Of a stretch of DNA of 64,000 nucleotides, positions 9,015 to 20,290 are shown one piece after another. The stretch spans positions 16,434 through 80,433 of the forward strand of contig JAQNDB010000501.1 of NCBI GenBank assembly GCA_029204045.2. Direction: 5' to 3'. Each line of letters starts with the position of its first letter. Within the stretch, counting starts at the first letter, position 1. The stretch is from Tillandsia leiboldiana. Taxonomy: Eukaryota > Streptophyta > Magnoliopsida > Poales > Bromeliaceae. The notes under the pieces were generated by a model. The model saw only the letters and a list, made by a program, of their open reading frames with translations. It searched no databases and was not told the DNA's origin. A program made the position numbers and the translations under genes.

Positions 9015-9301
9015 TGACGAATCTCCAAGAGGATCTTGGGAAATCAAACAACGGACACGCAACTACAACTGGTACGAGACAGAGTATCCTCGGAGCAAGG
9101 CGGAGTTTTTACGATTGGCTCAGAAAATGTAATAAGGTTCTGGGGACGAATTCGTGTGCCCGATAAGCTAGAAATGAGGAAAGAAAATCTTGCGAAAGCA
9201 TATAAAGCCCCCTACACTGCGCATCCCGGAGGTACAAAGATGTACAAGGATCTGTGGCAGACCTTCTGGTGGCCCAAATTAAAGAGCGATGTGACACAAT
9301 T
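9015..9301 (+). pseudogene. pol: Decayed gypsy pol remnant (RNase H start joined to integrase N-terminus)
   Basis: The first bases continue the RNase H start left at 783. An internal deletion near 9045 then joins to the region before integrase. The readable part includes VIRFWGRIRVPDKLEMRKE and YTAHPGGTKMYKDLWQTFWW, matching residues about 545-610 of the gypsy pol at 51806-54793. It includes the histidines of the integrase zinc-binding domain. Element A splits it at 9302; the two cysteines of that domain appear beyond, at 46585 onward. Confidence 0.85.
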
Positions 9302-9679
9302 TGTGAGGACCTGCATCCCCACGACGAGAATACTGGTTGACCAGCAGCTTCTGGAGGCCTATGGGGCGTGTCAATGGTATTTGGGCACCAATTGGACACA
9401 AGTGATGGGCTCAGTGTGTTAAGTGGATCACGTGGGTGATCGGTGGACCCCGTCGAATGCTTAGAAGTGATTTTGCGCGCAATGAATATTAAATTTGGGC
9501 TCAGCGCGAAGTTTGGACAAAAGAACATCTTCCCGGATGCCTTCGGCAATTTTTAGAGTTGGAATTTGGCAAATCGGACTTCGGATTTGGATTCAGCGTG
9601 CGAAAACGATGAAAATGGACTATTCACTTGTATTTTTCGGAGCCCGGATGACGCGCGCAATTTTTGAAGCATCTTGGTA

Positions 9680-10180
9680 CTGTTCCGGCGGCGGCGGGCA
9701 GCGGCGGCAGCGGCGGAGCGCGGCGCGGGCAGGCGCGGGCAGGTGCGCGGTCCACCGTGGGGAGCGTGCACCGGTCGCGGGCCTCGTGGCGGATCCCGGT
9801 TGGGCCGGCGCGGGGGCGCGGTCCACGGGAAAAGGCGCGGTGCACGGTGGACCGGAGGGTGACACGTGGTGGCTTATGATTTGACGGTGCAGTGGACCGG
9901 GTCCACGGTGTGTGTGTGGGTGGCCTCGGGGCGCGTGCCTGGCAGGGGGGCGCAGGCGGCGCTGACAGCGCGCACGTGGGTGTGGCAGCGACGCGTTGAC
10001 TGGGTGCGTGCCACGTGTCGGCTGTGCAGTGAGCCACGTGTCGTGCAGTGGACGGTCAGGAGTGCTGTCGCCTGTTTGGCGGGCGACGTGGAGGCCCAGG
10101 GGAGTTTCGGGCTGCTACAGTGCGCGCCCAGGGGAGGATTCGGGCTGCTACAGTGCGCGCCCGAAAGTCCCAAGCGCCCG
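9680..10180 (+). promoter_or_regulatory. GC-rich U3 of gypsy A with ACGTG/G-box words
   Basis: The region is strongly GC-rich with several CACGTG cores (near 9862, 9976, 10013 and 10035). A CTACAGTGCGCGCCCG motif is duplicated near 10112-10165. It lies just upstream of the inferred promoter. The duplication is absent in the 3' LTR copy (43195-43640). CACGTG is the core of plant G-box/ABRE elements; inducible expression is inference. Confidence 0.55.
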
Positions 10181-11873
10181 GAAATTGGGACATATCCGGT
10201 ATTATTTGATTTGTTTTTGGAGCTTTTAAAAGGGGATCCGAGCCTTCTTCCTTCCCCTTTTCCGCCATTTCTGTGTCTCCTCTCGCCATGGCACCTTCAG
10301 CAAAGATGATCCCCGAGTTTTGCTGCATCCATCTGCAAAGTTTTGAGATTTTTGGTGCACGCTTATCGAGGTTTCCATTTTTACGGCGCGGCGCGACGCT
10401 CGTCCATTTGGGTTCCCCTTCGTCGCGTTTCGGTGCGCGAGCTCTCCCGTCCTACTCCGACCACCTTTTCGAGTGATTTCTTCGCCGCTGGATCCGCGAC
10501 GGACAGATCTACGATCCAGGTATTTTCAGCTTTCCCTCATTTCGCGCTTTTCGAGGTGTTTGTTCGAGCTTACTGTGACGCCATTTCTGTGAAGGAGTTT
10601 TGGACAGCGGCGTGGTTTTTCGGCGATATCTCCGCAACCGGGCATCGTATGGTGACGTGCTTGTACACTTTTTTCATCTACTCGACGCAAGGAATATCAT
10701 AGTATTTTTCTTGGATTTTTCTGAGTTTTTCCCGAAGGTATATGTTCTTCCCCTTATCTGTAAATGGAATTACAGTTATGTTGCTGTGTTGTTTTGCGCA
10801 CCTGTACTGTGGAATTTGTAACTCGGCCTACGGGGCTCGGAATTGGACGTGCAGGTACTCGTTTCGAAGGTATCGACGCGAGGATTGCTGTGATATTTTT
10901 ATTGGATTTTTTTGGGCACTTTCTGCAGGTGAAAACTGCACGTCTTCGGGACTGTTTTATGATGTGGTTTATGTGGATTATTTTTGGAATAAAAGTGTAA
11001 TGTTGGACCTTATTGTTGTACTCAGGGGTGTTTTCAGTTGTTTGGAGCCAAGGCTTGCGCGACATGTACCGAGGGTCTAATTTTGGCAGATTTTGGACTG
11101 TGAGCGTCTACACACTTCACCGACTTCAGGTTTGCCTTGGTTTAAGCGCTTCAGGTGGGTAAGCTTAATATCAGTAACTGTATAAGGCAATGATAAGATC
11201 TTCATGGATGACTATGTTATGGCGAATATATGTGTACTTGTGGGAATGTCACCCCTCCATGACTGATATCATGCATGTTTAATGTACAACCCATATTTAG
11301 CATCGAGAGGAAAAGCTTGAATAATGGCCTAGATCATACAGATTGATATGCTTTAGTAATGATCGTTTAGCATGCCCGGTTACACATAGTCTTTTATGAT
11401 ATGATTACTCGATGGAGTAGGGGGCTATATCTATGTGCGGTTATTATTATGATCATTCTGTTGATGGGCTCTGGATTGTGGACAGGTTTAGTTCTTTAGG
11501 GATTCCGGCATGTTCTTTATTCCTAGAGGATCTATTATTATGCTTTACCCCCTTTCATTTCCTTGAGAACAAAAGCATGCTTGTATGGACATATAGTTAG
11601 GCCATCTTTTATTGCTACACTACTTATTGGAACTTGACTTAGGAGAAACCATGCTTTTCCTTTCTCCTTCTTTGTTAATCAGGTGGTCAGTGTTGCTCGG
11701 GTTCGAGCAGGGATCTGGGTAGTGTAGTCGGGACTTGGTGTCTGGGACAGGTTGGATTAGTGTGGGGCTTTTCGGCAACCGCGGATATTGGGCGGTCGAC
11801 CGGATATTTATTTATGCACCAGATTGGGTATTTGGTTTCCTTAGGGGTTGAGCTTTCCCACTTCGATCGGAGT

Positions 11874-12057
11874 GTGCGACCGTGCCGGTCAGGAGCCGGT
11901 CTATCACTTATGTGGGTGCGACCGTGCCGGTCAGGAGCCGGTCCGTCACTTATTCGGGTGCGACCGTGCCGGTCAGGAGCCGGTCTAGCACTTGATTTGG
12001 GTGCGACCGTACCGGCCAGTAGTCGGTCTGTCACCTATTTTGGGATGCGACCGTACC
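11874..12057 (+). repeat. 42-bp tandem repeat in gypsy A LTR
   Basis: More than four units of GTGCGACCGTGCCGGTCAGG plus 22 further bases, with drift in the later units. The last unit is cut by the Cassandra-like insertion and resumes at 16860. The equivalent array in the 3' LTR is at about 45324-45530. Element C lacks it. Confidence 0.85.
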
Positions 12058-12533
12058 TGTGACACCCCCGGAATTTGGATTAGTCCTATATATAAATGAT
12101 ATAATAGGACTAAATCTCTAACCCGGCTATAGCATTTTGGATGGTAGCAAAATCCAAGAGGAACATGAGAGTTAAGCGTGCTAGAGCTAGAGTAGTTCTA
12201 GGATGGGTGACCCCCTGGGAAGTGGGGCGTCACAGTTGGTATCAGAGCCATTCACCAGCCGGAAATGTGAGATGAGTCTCGGCTGAGCTAGGGTTATATA
12301 GCGGGTAGAGCGAGGCTCCCCGGCTAATGACCATTGTGGGTGGAGTGCAGCTCCCCACAAGGTCGACTAAGGCTAGCGAGACGAGTCTAACATCGCCTGG
12401 TGCTTGTGAGTGTGCTTGAGCCTGACGTGGACGTCAGGGCTTAAAGGGGGGAAGAATGTGACACCCCCGGAATTTGGATTAGTCCTATATATAAATGATA
12501 TAATAGGACTAAATCTCTAACCCGGCTATAGCA
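12058..12533 (+). mobile_element. Cassandra-like TRIM retrotransposon, 3' LTR truncated
   Basis: The 177-bp LTR (12058-12234) runs from TGTGACACCC to GGGGCGTCACA. An initiator-Met primer site (TGGTATCAGAGCC, 12237-12249) follows, then a short non-coding interior, a purine tract (AAAGGGGGGAAGAA, 12443-12456), and a second LTR copy from 12457. The second copy is identical for 77 bp and stops at 12533, where reverse-strand gypsy LTR sequence begins. The LTR holds 5S rRNA-like sequence, the defining mark of Cassandra elements. The left target duplicate GTACC is 12053-12057 and the right one 16860-16864. It has no coding capacity. Confidence 0.88.
12138..12223 (+). other. 5S rRNA-like segment within the Cassandra LTR
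   Basis: AGTTAAGCGTGCT (12170-12182), AGAGTAGT and GGATGGGTGACC with CCTGGGAAGT (12201-12223) correspond to box A, the intermediate element and box C of the plant 5S rRNA internal promoter. It is not a functional 5S gene: the 5' part is diverged and it sits in an LTR. RNA polymerase III transcription is known for the family and is inferred here. Confidence 0.85.
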
Positions 12534-15500
12534 GTTCTCAGTGGGTGCCGCCAACAAGCCCGACGGTCTGCCCACTAAGTCTACTAGAGGCATAAAGTAA
12601 CAATGATATAATACTGAAATGAAAGGGCTGGAAAAGTAACTCTACAGCTTGTCACGCCCCGGCGTCGAAACTGCGACCCGGGCTCGCCAACAGATCCGCC
12701 GCCCATACGGGAAGCCCCGTATAGACGAAGCGACTAACCTGCAAAAGATCAACTATACTATACAGATATCAGAGCTGAAAGTAACTGCTAGAAAAGAGAA
12801 ACTATATACAACACAAAGCCCTCACCAAAGCACATAAGTCTCTCAAGCAGTAAAATAAAAGTACAACTCTATACCTCACTACAAGATCTCTCAACATGAA
12901 CTCACAAAAGTAAGGGGTACATCTACTCTCAGGACGATGACTGGTAGGGGACTATCTCGCGACTCCCTTACCTCGATCAGAAGAAGCAGCAACAGGAGCA
13001 ACAGGAGCAGGAGTGGAAGACCCTGTGGGAAAAGACACCACGACGGGTGTGAGAACTACGTCCCAAGTAGTTCTCAGTGGGTGCCGCCAACAAGCCCGAC
13101 GGTCTGCCCACTAAATCTACTAGAGGCATAAAGTAACAATGATATAATACTGAAATGAAAGGGCTGGAAAAGTAACTCTACAGCTACTATGCCTCTATCT
13201 AGATGCTCAAAGAGTGGAACCGATGGAACCATGATGCATCTACTAACTCACACAGTACAGTCACTCAATCTACACTGACTGCCCCATAGGGTCCAGTCAA
13301 ACCTGCGCCCACCTACTGCCGCACATCCTCAACCGGACGGGTCTACCGTAGGGTGTCCGTGACTGCCAAAACTGGACCAGCCAGAGGGACGGCGTCGACA
13401 AGTCGCGATACCACAGTGCAGACCACTCCGGACGTGGCACTCGAGGGGAGCGACCCCAACGAGGACAAGGGTATCCGCGCACACTGTCGAGCTCAACATG
13501 GCTCATGCAGGCTAAAGTCCAAACCACGATCAACAAGATCGACTAACAACACCAACGCTCACTCACAGGCAAGACCGACACCATAAGGGTTCGGAAACCC
13601 GATAGACCGGTGCTTAGAACCCTATCAAACAAGATAAGACTCTAGGCTCCGCCTATCGGAGTTCCCGACCCCTTATAGTTCGGGAACACAATAATCACGG
13701 TACAACACGCAGAAGACACCGACAGGGCCCGAAAGTCCCGGGAGACCTACACCTACAACCCTATCAAACAAGAACAGGTTCCAGGCTCGGCCCCCGTGGC
13801 TTCCGTCCCGACAAAGGAACGGCCCCTAGAACCCGGATCACTCGAATCCTTTCGAGTGGGGAGATTTACAAGAAAAAGGTGACATTTGATATTGAAAATC
13901 ATTTGATCTAGAAGAAATTCATATTTAATGATTTTAGTTCTCTTTAGAAAAACAGTTAGAAAAAAAGTGTTTTACCCAAGCCCCGAAGGGCTGATGCCTT
14001 TGTCCAATCAAACAAGAACAGACTCCAGCGGCCCTTCGATGCTTGGAAGAAAACATTGGTAGCCTAAAATCATGTGTATGTCGAAAAGGGTTCTGGGTTC
14101 TAGGTCTGGCTAACACTAGTAAACTACACCCACTAACACAGTGGCAACAACCCCAACAGGGGAAAACAAGACCTCCCGAGACCACCGTTTACCCTAAACA
14201 GTTCCCGGTACAGACAAGCGATACACTACATCTACCAGACTCCACTCTGCTCCCAAGCACGAGTGCAAACGCATCCCACACTAAAAAGAAGTCCCGACCG
14301 CTCGGCCCACTACCCGGGCGAGGATAACACTAAGTCCTGGAATGCAACATAAAGTGTGGATGTCTAAACATAAATAACCCTAGCCCAAGTGAGGGTTTTC
14401 TACTGGTCTGGTTACACATGCAACATATGACAGGGGTGCTAGGTCAGGTTCCAAGATAACAGATATTTAACAGGCGGTAGGAAGTAGAAGAGATCAAACG
14501 ATCAACAGATAAAAACAAGGAATAACAACATGCAAATTCTAGCATGCTATCAAGTCCAACCACTATCATGCATGATTCTATATCAATAGAATTAGAGCAC
14601 AGTCCATAGATCCTGAAAGCAAAGCCACCCACCTGAAAACGCTAACTGTCCGGAGTTGTACAGCTGAGAAAACCAGGAAAATAACAGCTCTATGTCCAAC
14701 AGGTTCAGCACCGTCCACAATCCCTCCTGGGTACAATAAAAGGCTACAGTTACACATAAGTTCCCAAAACTGCTCTTCCAACCACATACAATTTCAGTCC
14801 CAAAGATACTTAAATTTCACCTGCTGATAATGCCCAGAAAATTCCCAGAAAAATATCACAGCGATCCTCGCGTCGATATCTTCGAAACGGTACCTTGCAT
14901 GCCCAAATCCGAGTTCCGAAGGTCAAGATACAAATGCGGCAAGGCAGTATACTCAAAAGATTACTGCACAAAAACTGTAGCACTGAATATAGGAAAAACG
15001 GGATTTTCACCTCCAAAAGAAACTCTGGAAAAATCCAAGAAAAATACGAGCTTGTTCCTTGTGATCTGTAGATGAAAAACTTGTATAAGAACGCCTCAAT
15101 CCGACGCTCGTACGCAAAGATATGGCTAAAACACTCCAATGCTGTCCCTAAAACCAGACAGAAAAAAAGGGTCACAAGGCAACTCGGGATCCGTGCCAAA
15201 AACTCGGAATGGGAGAGCGCGATCAATACGAAAGATGAAGCCCTACCTCTCTGGAGTAAGTCGGCGCAAGAATCACAGAAAAAGGATCTCGGGGTAGACC
15301 AGGGGAGCTAAAACACTGCTGCTGCGCCGAAGAAGAACACAGGAACCACAACGTCACGCCGCGCCGTAAAATAGAGAACCTCGGGATTTGAGCCTCCAAA
15401 AATTCTGAAACTCCGTAGGAAGATCAAGGATTAAGAGAGGAAAAATTCATCAAGAGGAAGCTCGGGGAGATCTTGCACAGACTGAGAGAAAAAGGGCTGT

Positions 15501-16842
15501 AAAGAGGGCTCGGGCTGCCTATTTATAGGCCCAAAGAAACAATTCGGATAATACCGAAATTGTCCCAAGATTCGGGCGGCTACAGTGCGGCCCAGCCCGG
15601 GATTCGGGCGGCTACAGTGCGGCCCAGCCCGGTTTCGGGCGCGCACAGTGCGGCCCGGCCCGGCCGGTTTCGGGCGCGCACAGTGCGGCCCGGCCCGGCC
15701 CAGCCCGCACACGGGATCCAGCCGGACGCCTGCTTGGTCCGACCCGCCCTGGGACTTGACACGTGTCCCACAAACACCGGACAGCCGTGCAAGCCCGGCC
15801 GGGAAGCGACGCGTGTCCCCTGCCCGGTCAGCGGGGTGGGTGGAGCAGCTCACCTGCCCCCACCTGCCCGCCTGCACGCCCTGTACGGCACCTGCCCGGC
15901 GCGCGCGCTGCGTGGACCGCGCGCGCGTGAGCCGGCCACTCGTGGGCCGCCACGTGGCGCGCCCTGGTGCATGCGCCAGGCCGCGAGCCCCCGTGGACCG
16001 CGCACACTACACCCGCCAATAGCGAGCTGCCACGTGTCCACAGCGCCGGCCCATGCACCCGCGCCAACACTCGGTGGACCGCGCCGTATGGACCGACCAA
16101 TCCGGTGCTGCCACGTGGATTCCCGCCGGTCCAAAATCCACTGCACAAAAACTGTAGCACTGAATACAGGAAAAACGGGATTTTCACCTCCAAAAGAAAC
16201 TCTGGAAAAATCCAAGAAAAATACGAGCTTGTTCCTTGTGATCTGTAGATGAAAAACTTGTATAAGAACGCCTCAATCCGACGCTCGTACGCAAAGATAT
16301 GGCTAAAACACTCCAATGCTGTCCCTAAAACCAGACAGAAAAAGGGGGTCACAAGGAACCTCGGGATCCGTGCCAAAAACTCAGAATGGGAGAGCGCGAT
16401 CAATACGAAAGATGAAGCCCTACCTCTCTGGAGTAAGTCGGCGCAAGAATCACAGAAAAAGGATCTCGGGGTAGACCAGGGGAGCTAAAACACTGCTGCT
16501 GCGCCGAAGAAGAACACAGGAACCACAACGTCGCGCCGCGCCGTAAAATAGAGAACCTCGGGATTCGAGCCTCCAAAAATTCTGAAACTCCGTAGGAAGA
16601 TCAAGGATTAAGAGAGGAAAAATTCATCAAGAGGAAGCTCGGGGAGATCTTGCACAAACTGAGAGAAAAAGGGTTGTAAAGAGGGCTCGGGCTGCCTATT
16701 TATAGGCCCAAAGAAACAATTCGGATAATACCGAAATTGTCCCAAGATTCGGGCGGCTACAGTGCGGCCCAGCCCGGGATTCGGGCGGCTACAGTGCGGC
16801 CCAGCCCGGTTTCGGGCGCGCACAGTGCGGCCCGGCCCGGCC
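12534..16842 (-). repeat. Rearranged reverse-strand gypsy LTR pieces (A/C-related family D)
   Basis: Reverse-strand LTR sequence related to A and C but diverged. A bona fide LTR end (TGTCACGCCCCGGCG) lies at 12653. Leftward of it, 12534-12652 repeats the internal LTR segment at about 13069-13186. Rightward the LTR runs through R (AATAAA-type and TATA region; minus-strand TATAAATAG at 15519-15529) to GC-rich U3 at about 16139. A second partial copy then begins: 16140-16842 repeats 14963-15665 (703 bp, offset 1177) almost identically. The U3 start of the LTR is missing. There is no coding sequence. Confidence 0.8.
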
Positions 16843-16859
16843 CTTCCCAGGGGGTCACC
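16843..16859 (-). repeat. 17-bp inverted piece of the Cassandra 5S region at the insertion's right edge
   Basis: The reverse complement of CTTCCCAGGGGGTCACC equals bases 12206-12222 in the Cassandra LTR. It abuts the target duplicate GTACC at 16860-16864. The insertion thus starts and ends with Cassandra sequence, but the right end is inverted and lacks the normal LTR terminus. Confidence 0.6.
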
Positions 16860-17096
16860 GTACCGGTCAGTAGTCGGTCAGTATTCCCGCAGATGAGTTC
16901 GACAGCAGGCAGGCAGTACCAGTATTTCTGGCGTCACGAGATTGGGTCTATTACAGACATTTACTTTACTGGTACACTCGTGTCAGGGGGACCGAGTGGA
17001 GTCTAGTAGCCGTGTTTAGACCAGTGCTAGTGTTGTTGGGAACCGTTTGGGGATACGGTGGTCCCAAGGTCCTTCTGTGTTGTTGACCGTTGTATA

Positions 17097-17240
17097 GGCA
17101 GGCAGGCATAGGCAGGCAGGCAGGCATAGCAGGCATAGGCAGGCAGGCAGGCATAGCAGGCATAGGCAGGCAGGCAGACATAGCAGGCATAGGCAGGTAG
17201 GCAGGTATGGCAGGTATGGCAGGTATGGCAGGCACAGCAA
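17097..17240 (+). repeat. GCAGGCA(T/G) minisatellite in gypsy A 5' LTR
   Basis: Imperfect GGCAGGCA and GGCATAGCA words repeat for about 145 bp. The 3' LTR equivalent (about 45738-45905) is somewhat longer. Element C has a much longer form. Long open frames through it are repeat artefacts. Confidence 0.9.
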
Positions 17241-17917
17241 GCATAGAGGCTTGATTGCTGTTGAGAGTCTCCAGCTTCCTTATTTTCAGTCTTTACGGCT
17301 TTGGTTAGTTTTTGTCTCTTGAGGACTTAGTGGGCAGACCGTCGGGTCTCGCGGTGTTACCCACTGAGAACTCCCCTTTTGGTGTAGTTCTCACACCCTT
17401 TGGGGTTTTTCCCCTCCTTTTTCCTTCCTCTCCTTTGTTTTGCAGAGTCATAGCGGATGTTGCTGATTCTGCGGTTGTTGATCGAGCCGAGGGAGTCACG
17501 AGCTAGATTCCTTCCCGTCGATGGAGAGTAGCGGTACCCCCTTCAGAGGAGATCCTCAGTAGCTTAGTTGTTTTATTTTTTCCTCTTTTGAGTGACAGAT
17601 GTAGTGAGGATATATTATGTACCGAGAGACTGTACACTGATGTATATTGGAGATATCTCCCGTTTGAGTTCTGAGTTTTGTATATGAGGATATTGTACGA
17701 TTCCTATTTTGGGAGGTGGACGTTGTTGTATTATTTCCAGTTGTACAGTGGTTGGTTTTAATTATACAGCAGTTTTTCATTTCTAGCTCTGATATCTGTT
17801 AGCTGTAGTACTTTTCTTGCAGGTAGGACGCTTCGCCTATGCGGGCTTTGGCATTGGTGGCGGATCTGTTGGCGAGCCCGGGTCGCAGTTTCGACCCCGG
17901 GGCGTGACAGATTAGAG

Positions 17918-17930
17918 TGGTATCGGAGCC
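17918..17930 (+). promoter_or_regulatory. Primer binding site of gypsy A, one mismatch
   Basis: TGGTATCGGAGCC lies eight bases after the LTR end. It matches initiator-Met tRNA except A to G at the eighth base. Element C has the perfect form at the same place. Confidence 0.85.
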
Positions 17931-19808
17931 TAGGTTGTAGGTCATGGTGGACTTAGAAACCCTAGGCTTATGGTTTGACCCTTGGTTGACTTCGTGAGAG
18001 TCGTGATTTTAGCGAGAGTCCTGATTGAGTTTTATACCTCTCCCAAGGGATGGGAAGAGAGATTGGCATGTTTATTCTCCTAAGTGATTATGTTGGCTGC
18101 AGACAACATAATGCCGTGGAATGGGTGACATGCTCTAGACTTTCGCTGGATTGGGTCGAGTGGCCTTTGGTGTGCCGTTTTGCAGTTTCGTCGTGGCGAG
18201 CTGTGTCTCCCCGACGCTGGGTTTTGACCCGTGTGCTTCCTGTCATAGCAGTTGAGCTTGAGCGGTAGGTTTTGGGCCGGATACCCGGATTGAGGTCAGA
18301 GAACTCCGGACTCAGATGACGGGATTGTCAGAGGCTTATCCGCGGCAGAGTGAGCAGCTGGTCTTGGTGACACAGTTGTCGGAGCACTGAGTAGCCCCCT
18401 CCGTGCCAATGTTTAGTGTCGAGGCACCGAGGCAGGGTGGATAGCTGACGGCAGAGGAGCTGTGGGATATGATCGATCTATTCAGCCAGATTTGGCAGTT
18501 GTGCCACCCCGACTCGTAAGGTTGAGTTTGGAGCCTTTGGATGCAGAGTCGTGGTTAGTGGTGATGGAGTGATCAATTGAGAGCCTCCCTGTGCTAGAGA
18601 GTTTTTGCGGTTGTTGAACTGCGCGCTCCATGTTAGAGGGACGAGGCGCACAGGATATGTGTGATTGGGAGTGGATTGCGCCAGGATACCTTTCAGTTAT
18701 TCAGTCCCTCCATTGTAGGTTTTGACGCCTCGTTGGAGTAGGCATTGTGTATGGAGCGTGGCATTGCAGTTCCTTTGGAGAGGGATCTGCCGCCAGAGGC
18801 GAGTTCTGGATTTTGGCGCTTGGCGCCGGGTGATGAAGGACAGATCAGCCGGCAGAGGCATTTCTGGTTTCTTTCTCCAGGATAACGAGTTTCTGAGATG
18901 CCGGAGATCGGGTGGACCCCGAAGGCAGCATCAGTCTTTGTATCAGAGTGGCGCAGTGGTAGCGTGGATTTGTTATCTGCGGAGGACCTTATTCGTCGCC
19001 TCAAGGTGATCAGAGACAGAGGTCGTGCTCCCTTGTGGATAGTCCTGATTTTCAGGCAGATTAAGCGACAACCACTTGCATCGAGGGGATGAATCTGTGC
19101 CGCCCGATTGGAGGGCACCACGGTGGTGGATCTAGTTGTCGCAGGTGTGATTTCATCACAGCAGTCGGAGTTAGAGCATGTTGCATTCCTGCATGGACTA
19201 GAGGCAGATTTGTTACCACGTGCACTCGAGGTACAGGTTCCTGTTAGTGCTGTGCATGTGGAGGAGGCATGTGGATCATGTCCAATGCAGCTGAGACCGC
19301 GAGTTGTACCGGCAGGCTTACTGAAAATTGTGGCGGTTCGGTGTTTCGACCCTGTGCTTGAGATTGATTGGCACAATGCCACAGAATGTTTGACTGCGGC
19401 GAGAGAGGACCGTGACCTTCGGCAAAGCGGACAAGAAGAGGCTTGCTTGTTGAGATTATTATAGCACGCAGGTTTTTAGCGACAGTATGAGAGGTGCTTA
19501 CGGCGGCACCAGGACTCAAGGATATCTCGGTTGCCCACAAGATCCCGGGTGTGATTTCACCTGAGCTATTTGTGATGCCGCCGGTTAGGGAGATAGAGAT
19601 TGCGTTTGACGTGGTTCGGGGAACCGCGCCACCCTCGACAGTACTTTATTGGACATCGCCGGTAGAGCCAAGAGAGCTGATGGCGCAGTTGCAGGATCTG
19701 ATGTATCGTGGGGTCTGTTTGACCTAGTGCCACGCCGTTGATATACGGTGGTGATGCCACGCCGTTGGTACACGGTGGTGATGCCACGTCGTTGATACAC
19801 GACTGTGA
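17931..19808 (+). pseudogene. Decayed gag and start of pol, gypsy A (left part)
   Basis: No open frame survives, but pieces can be recognised: a gag core remnant near 18520-18720, a degenerate cysteine-rich knuckle near 19245-19300, and the stretch before reverse transcriptase at about 19540-19727 (VMPPVREIEIAFDVVRGTAP, then ELMAQLQDLMYRGV). Short direct repeats (ATGCCACGCCGTTG) occur near 19728-19790. The rest of pol was lost before amplification, since element C has the same remnants. Sirevirus II follows after the target site GGGTC (19809-19813). Confidence 0.75.
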
Positions 19809-20113
19809 GGGTCTGTTGGGTCGTATATAATACGGATCTAAATAGGGGAAGAAACACCTAGAGGGGGGTGAATAGGTGTAAACGTATAAACACTCCAAAA
19901 AATCGTTGCGATAAAACCCAATGCGGAAAATAAAATAACACGCAAGATTTTTACGTGGAAAACTCCATCACCGGAGTAAAAAACCACGGGACCGATAACA
20001 CGGCAGAAATCCACTAGAATTAAAACACGTACAAGGTGATTTACCGTACACACTTACGACTCAACCTTTTCCATACGCTCCTAGAGGATCTTCTCCGCTC
20101 GCTCCGACGCTTC

Positions 20114-20290
20114 TCGAATCCACGATCTGCGCCCAACGCCGAATCCACGGCGTCCAACGTCGAATCCACGACGTCCGACCGAATCCACGGTCTTCACCCA
20201 ATAGCACCCTTCGACTCCACGAATGTGCCTCGCTCCGAATCCACGAGAGCGATTGAACCTTGAATCCACAAGGACAAGCGAATCCACGCG
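20114..20290 (-). repeat. Array of eight mini-hairpins with constant loop (Sirevirus II LTR)
   Basis: Read on the plus strand the loop is AATCCA (TGGATT in the RNA; one copy is ACTCCA). Stems in order are TCG/CGA, ACGCCG/CGGCGT, ACGTCG/CGACGT, GACCG/CGGTC, TTCG/CGAA, an imperfect CTCCG/CGAGAG, CCTTG/CAAGG and GCG/CGC. The CCTTG/CAAGG copy replaces the usual C-G second pair with T-A on both sides. The same array is at 40142-40318. Confidence 0.88.

Larger units (their letters stand above)
9302..17909 (+). repeat. 5' LTR of gypsy A, split by an insertion
   Basis: The LTR consists of 9302-12057 plus 16860-17909, about 3.8 kb in total, interrupted by 12058-16859. In order it has a very GC-rich U3 (about 9680-10180), a TTTTAAAAGGGG-type TATA region near 10226, AATAAA at 10988-10993, a 42-bp tandem repeat (11874 onward) and a GCAGGCA-type minisatellite (17097-17240). 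Open frames in the GC-rich and repetitive parts lack any protein similarity and are not called. Confidence 0.9.

Noticed and set aside
10343..11080. Frames of 100-170 codons in the transcribed part of the gypsy A LTR (also 44006-44530 and 24620-24976, 31283-31985)
   Set aside because: They recur because the LTR recurs; equivalent frames in A and C are not conserved through indels and no protein family is recognisable.
12138..12223. A genuine 5S rRNA gene
   Set aside because: Only the promoter boxes match well, the 5' half is diverged, and it is embedded in an LTR with primer site and second LTR copy, so it belongs to a Cassandra-like element.
18693..19382. A 229-codon reverse-strand frame inside gypsy A
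   Set aside because: It is antisense to the decayed gag region and its counterpart in element C is broken into short pieces; no protein similarity is visible.
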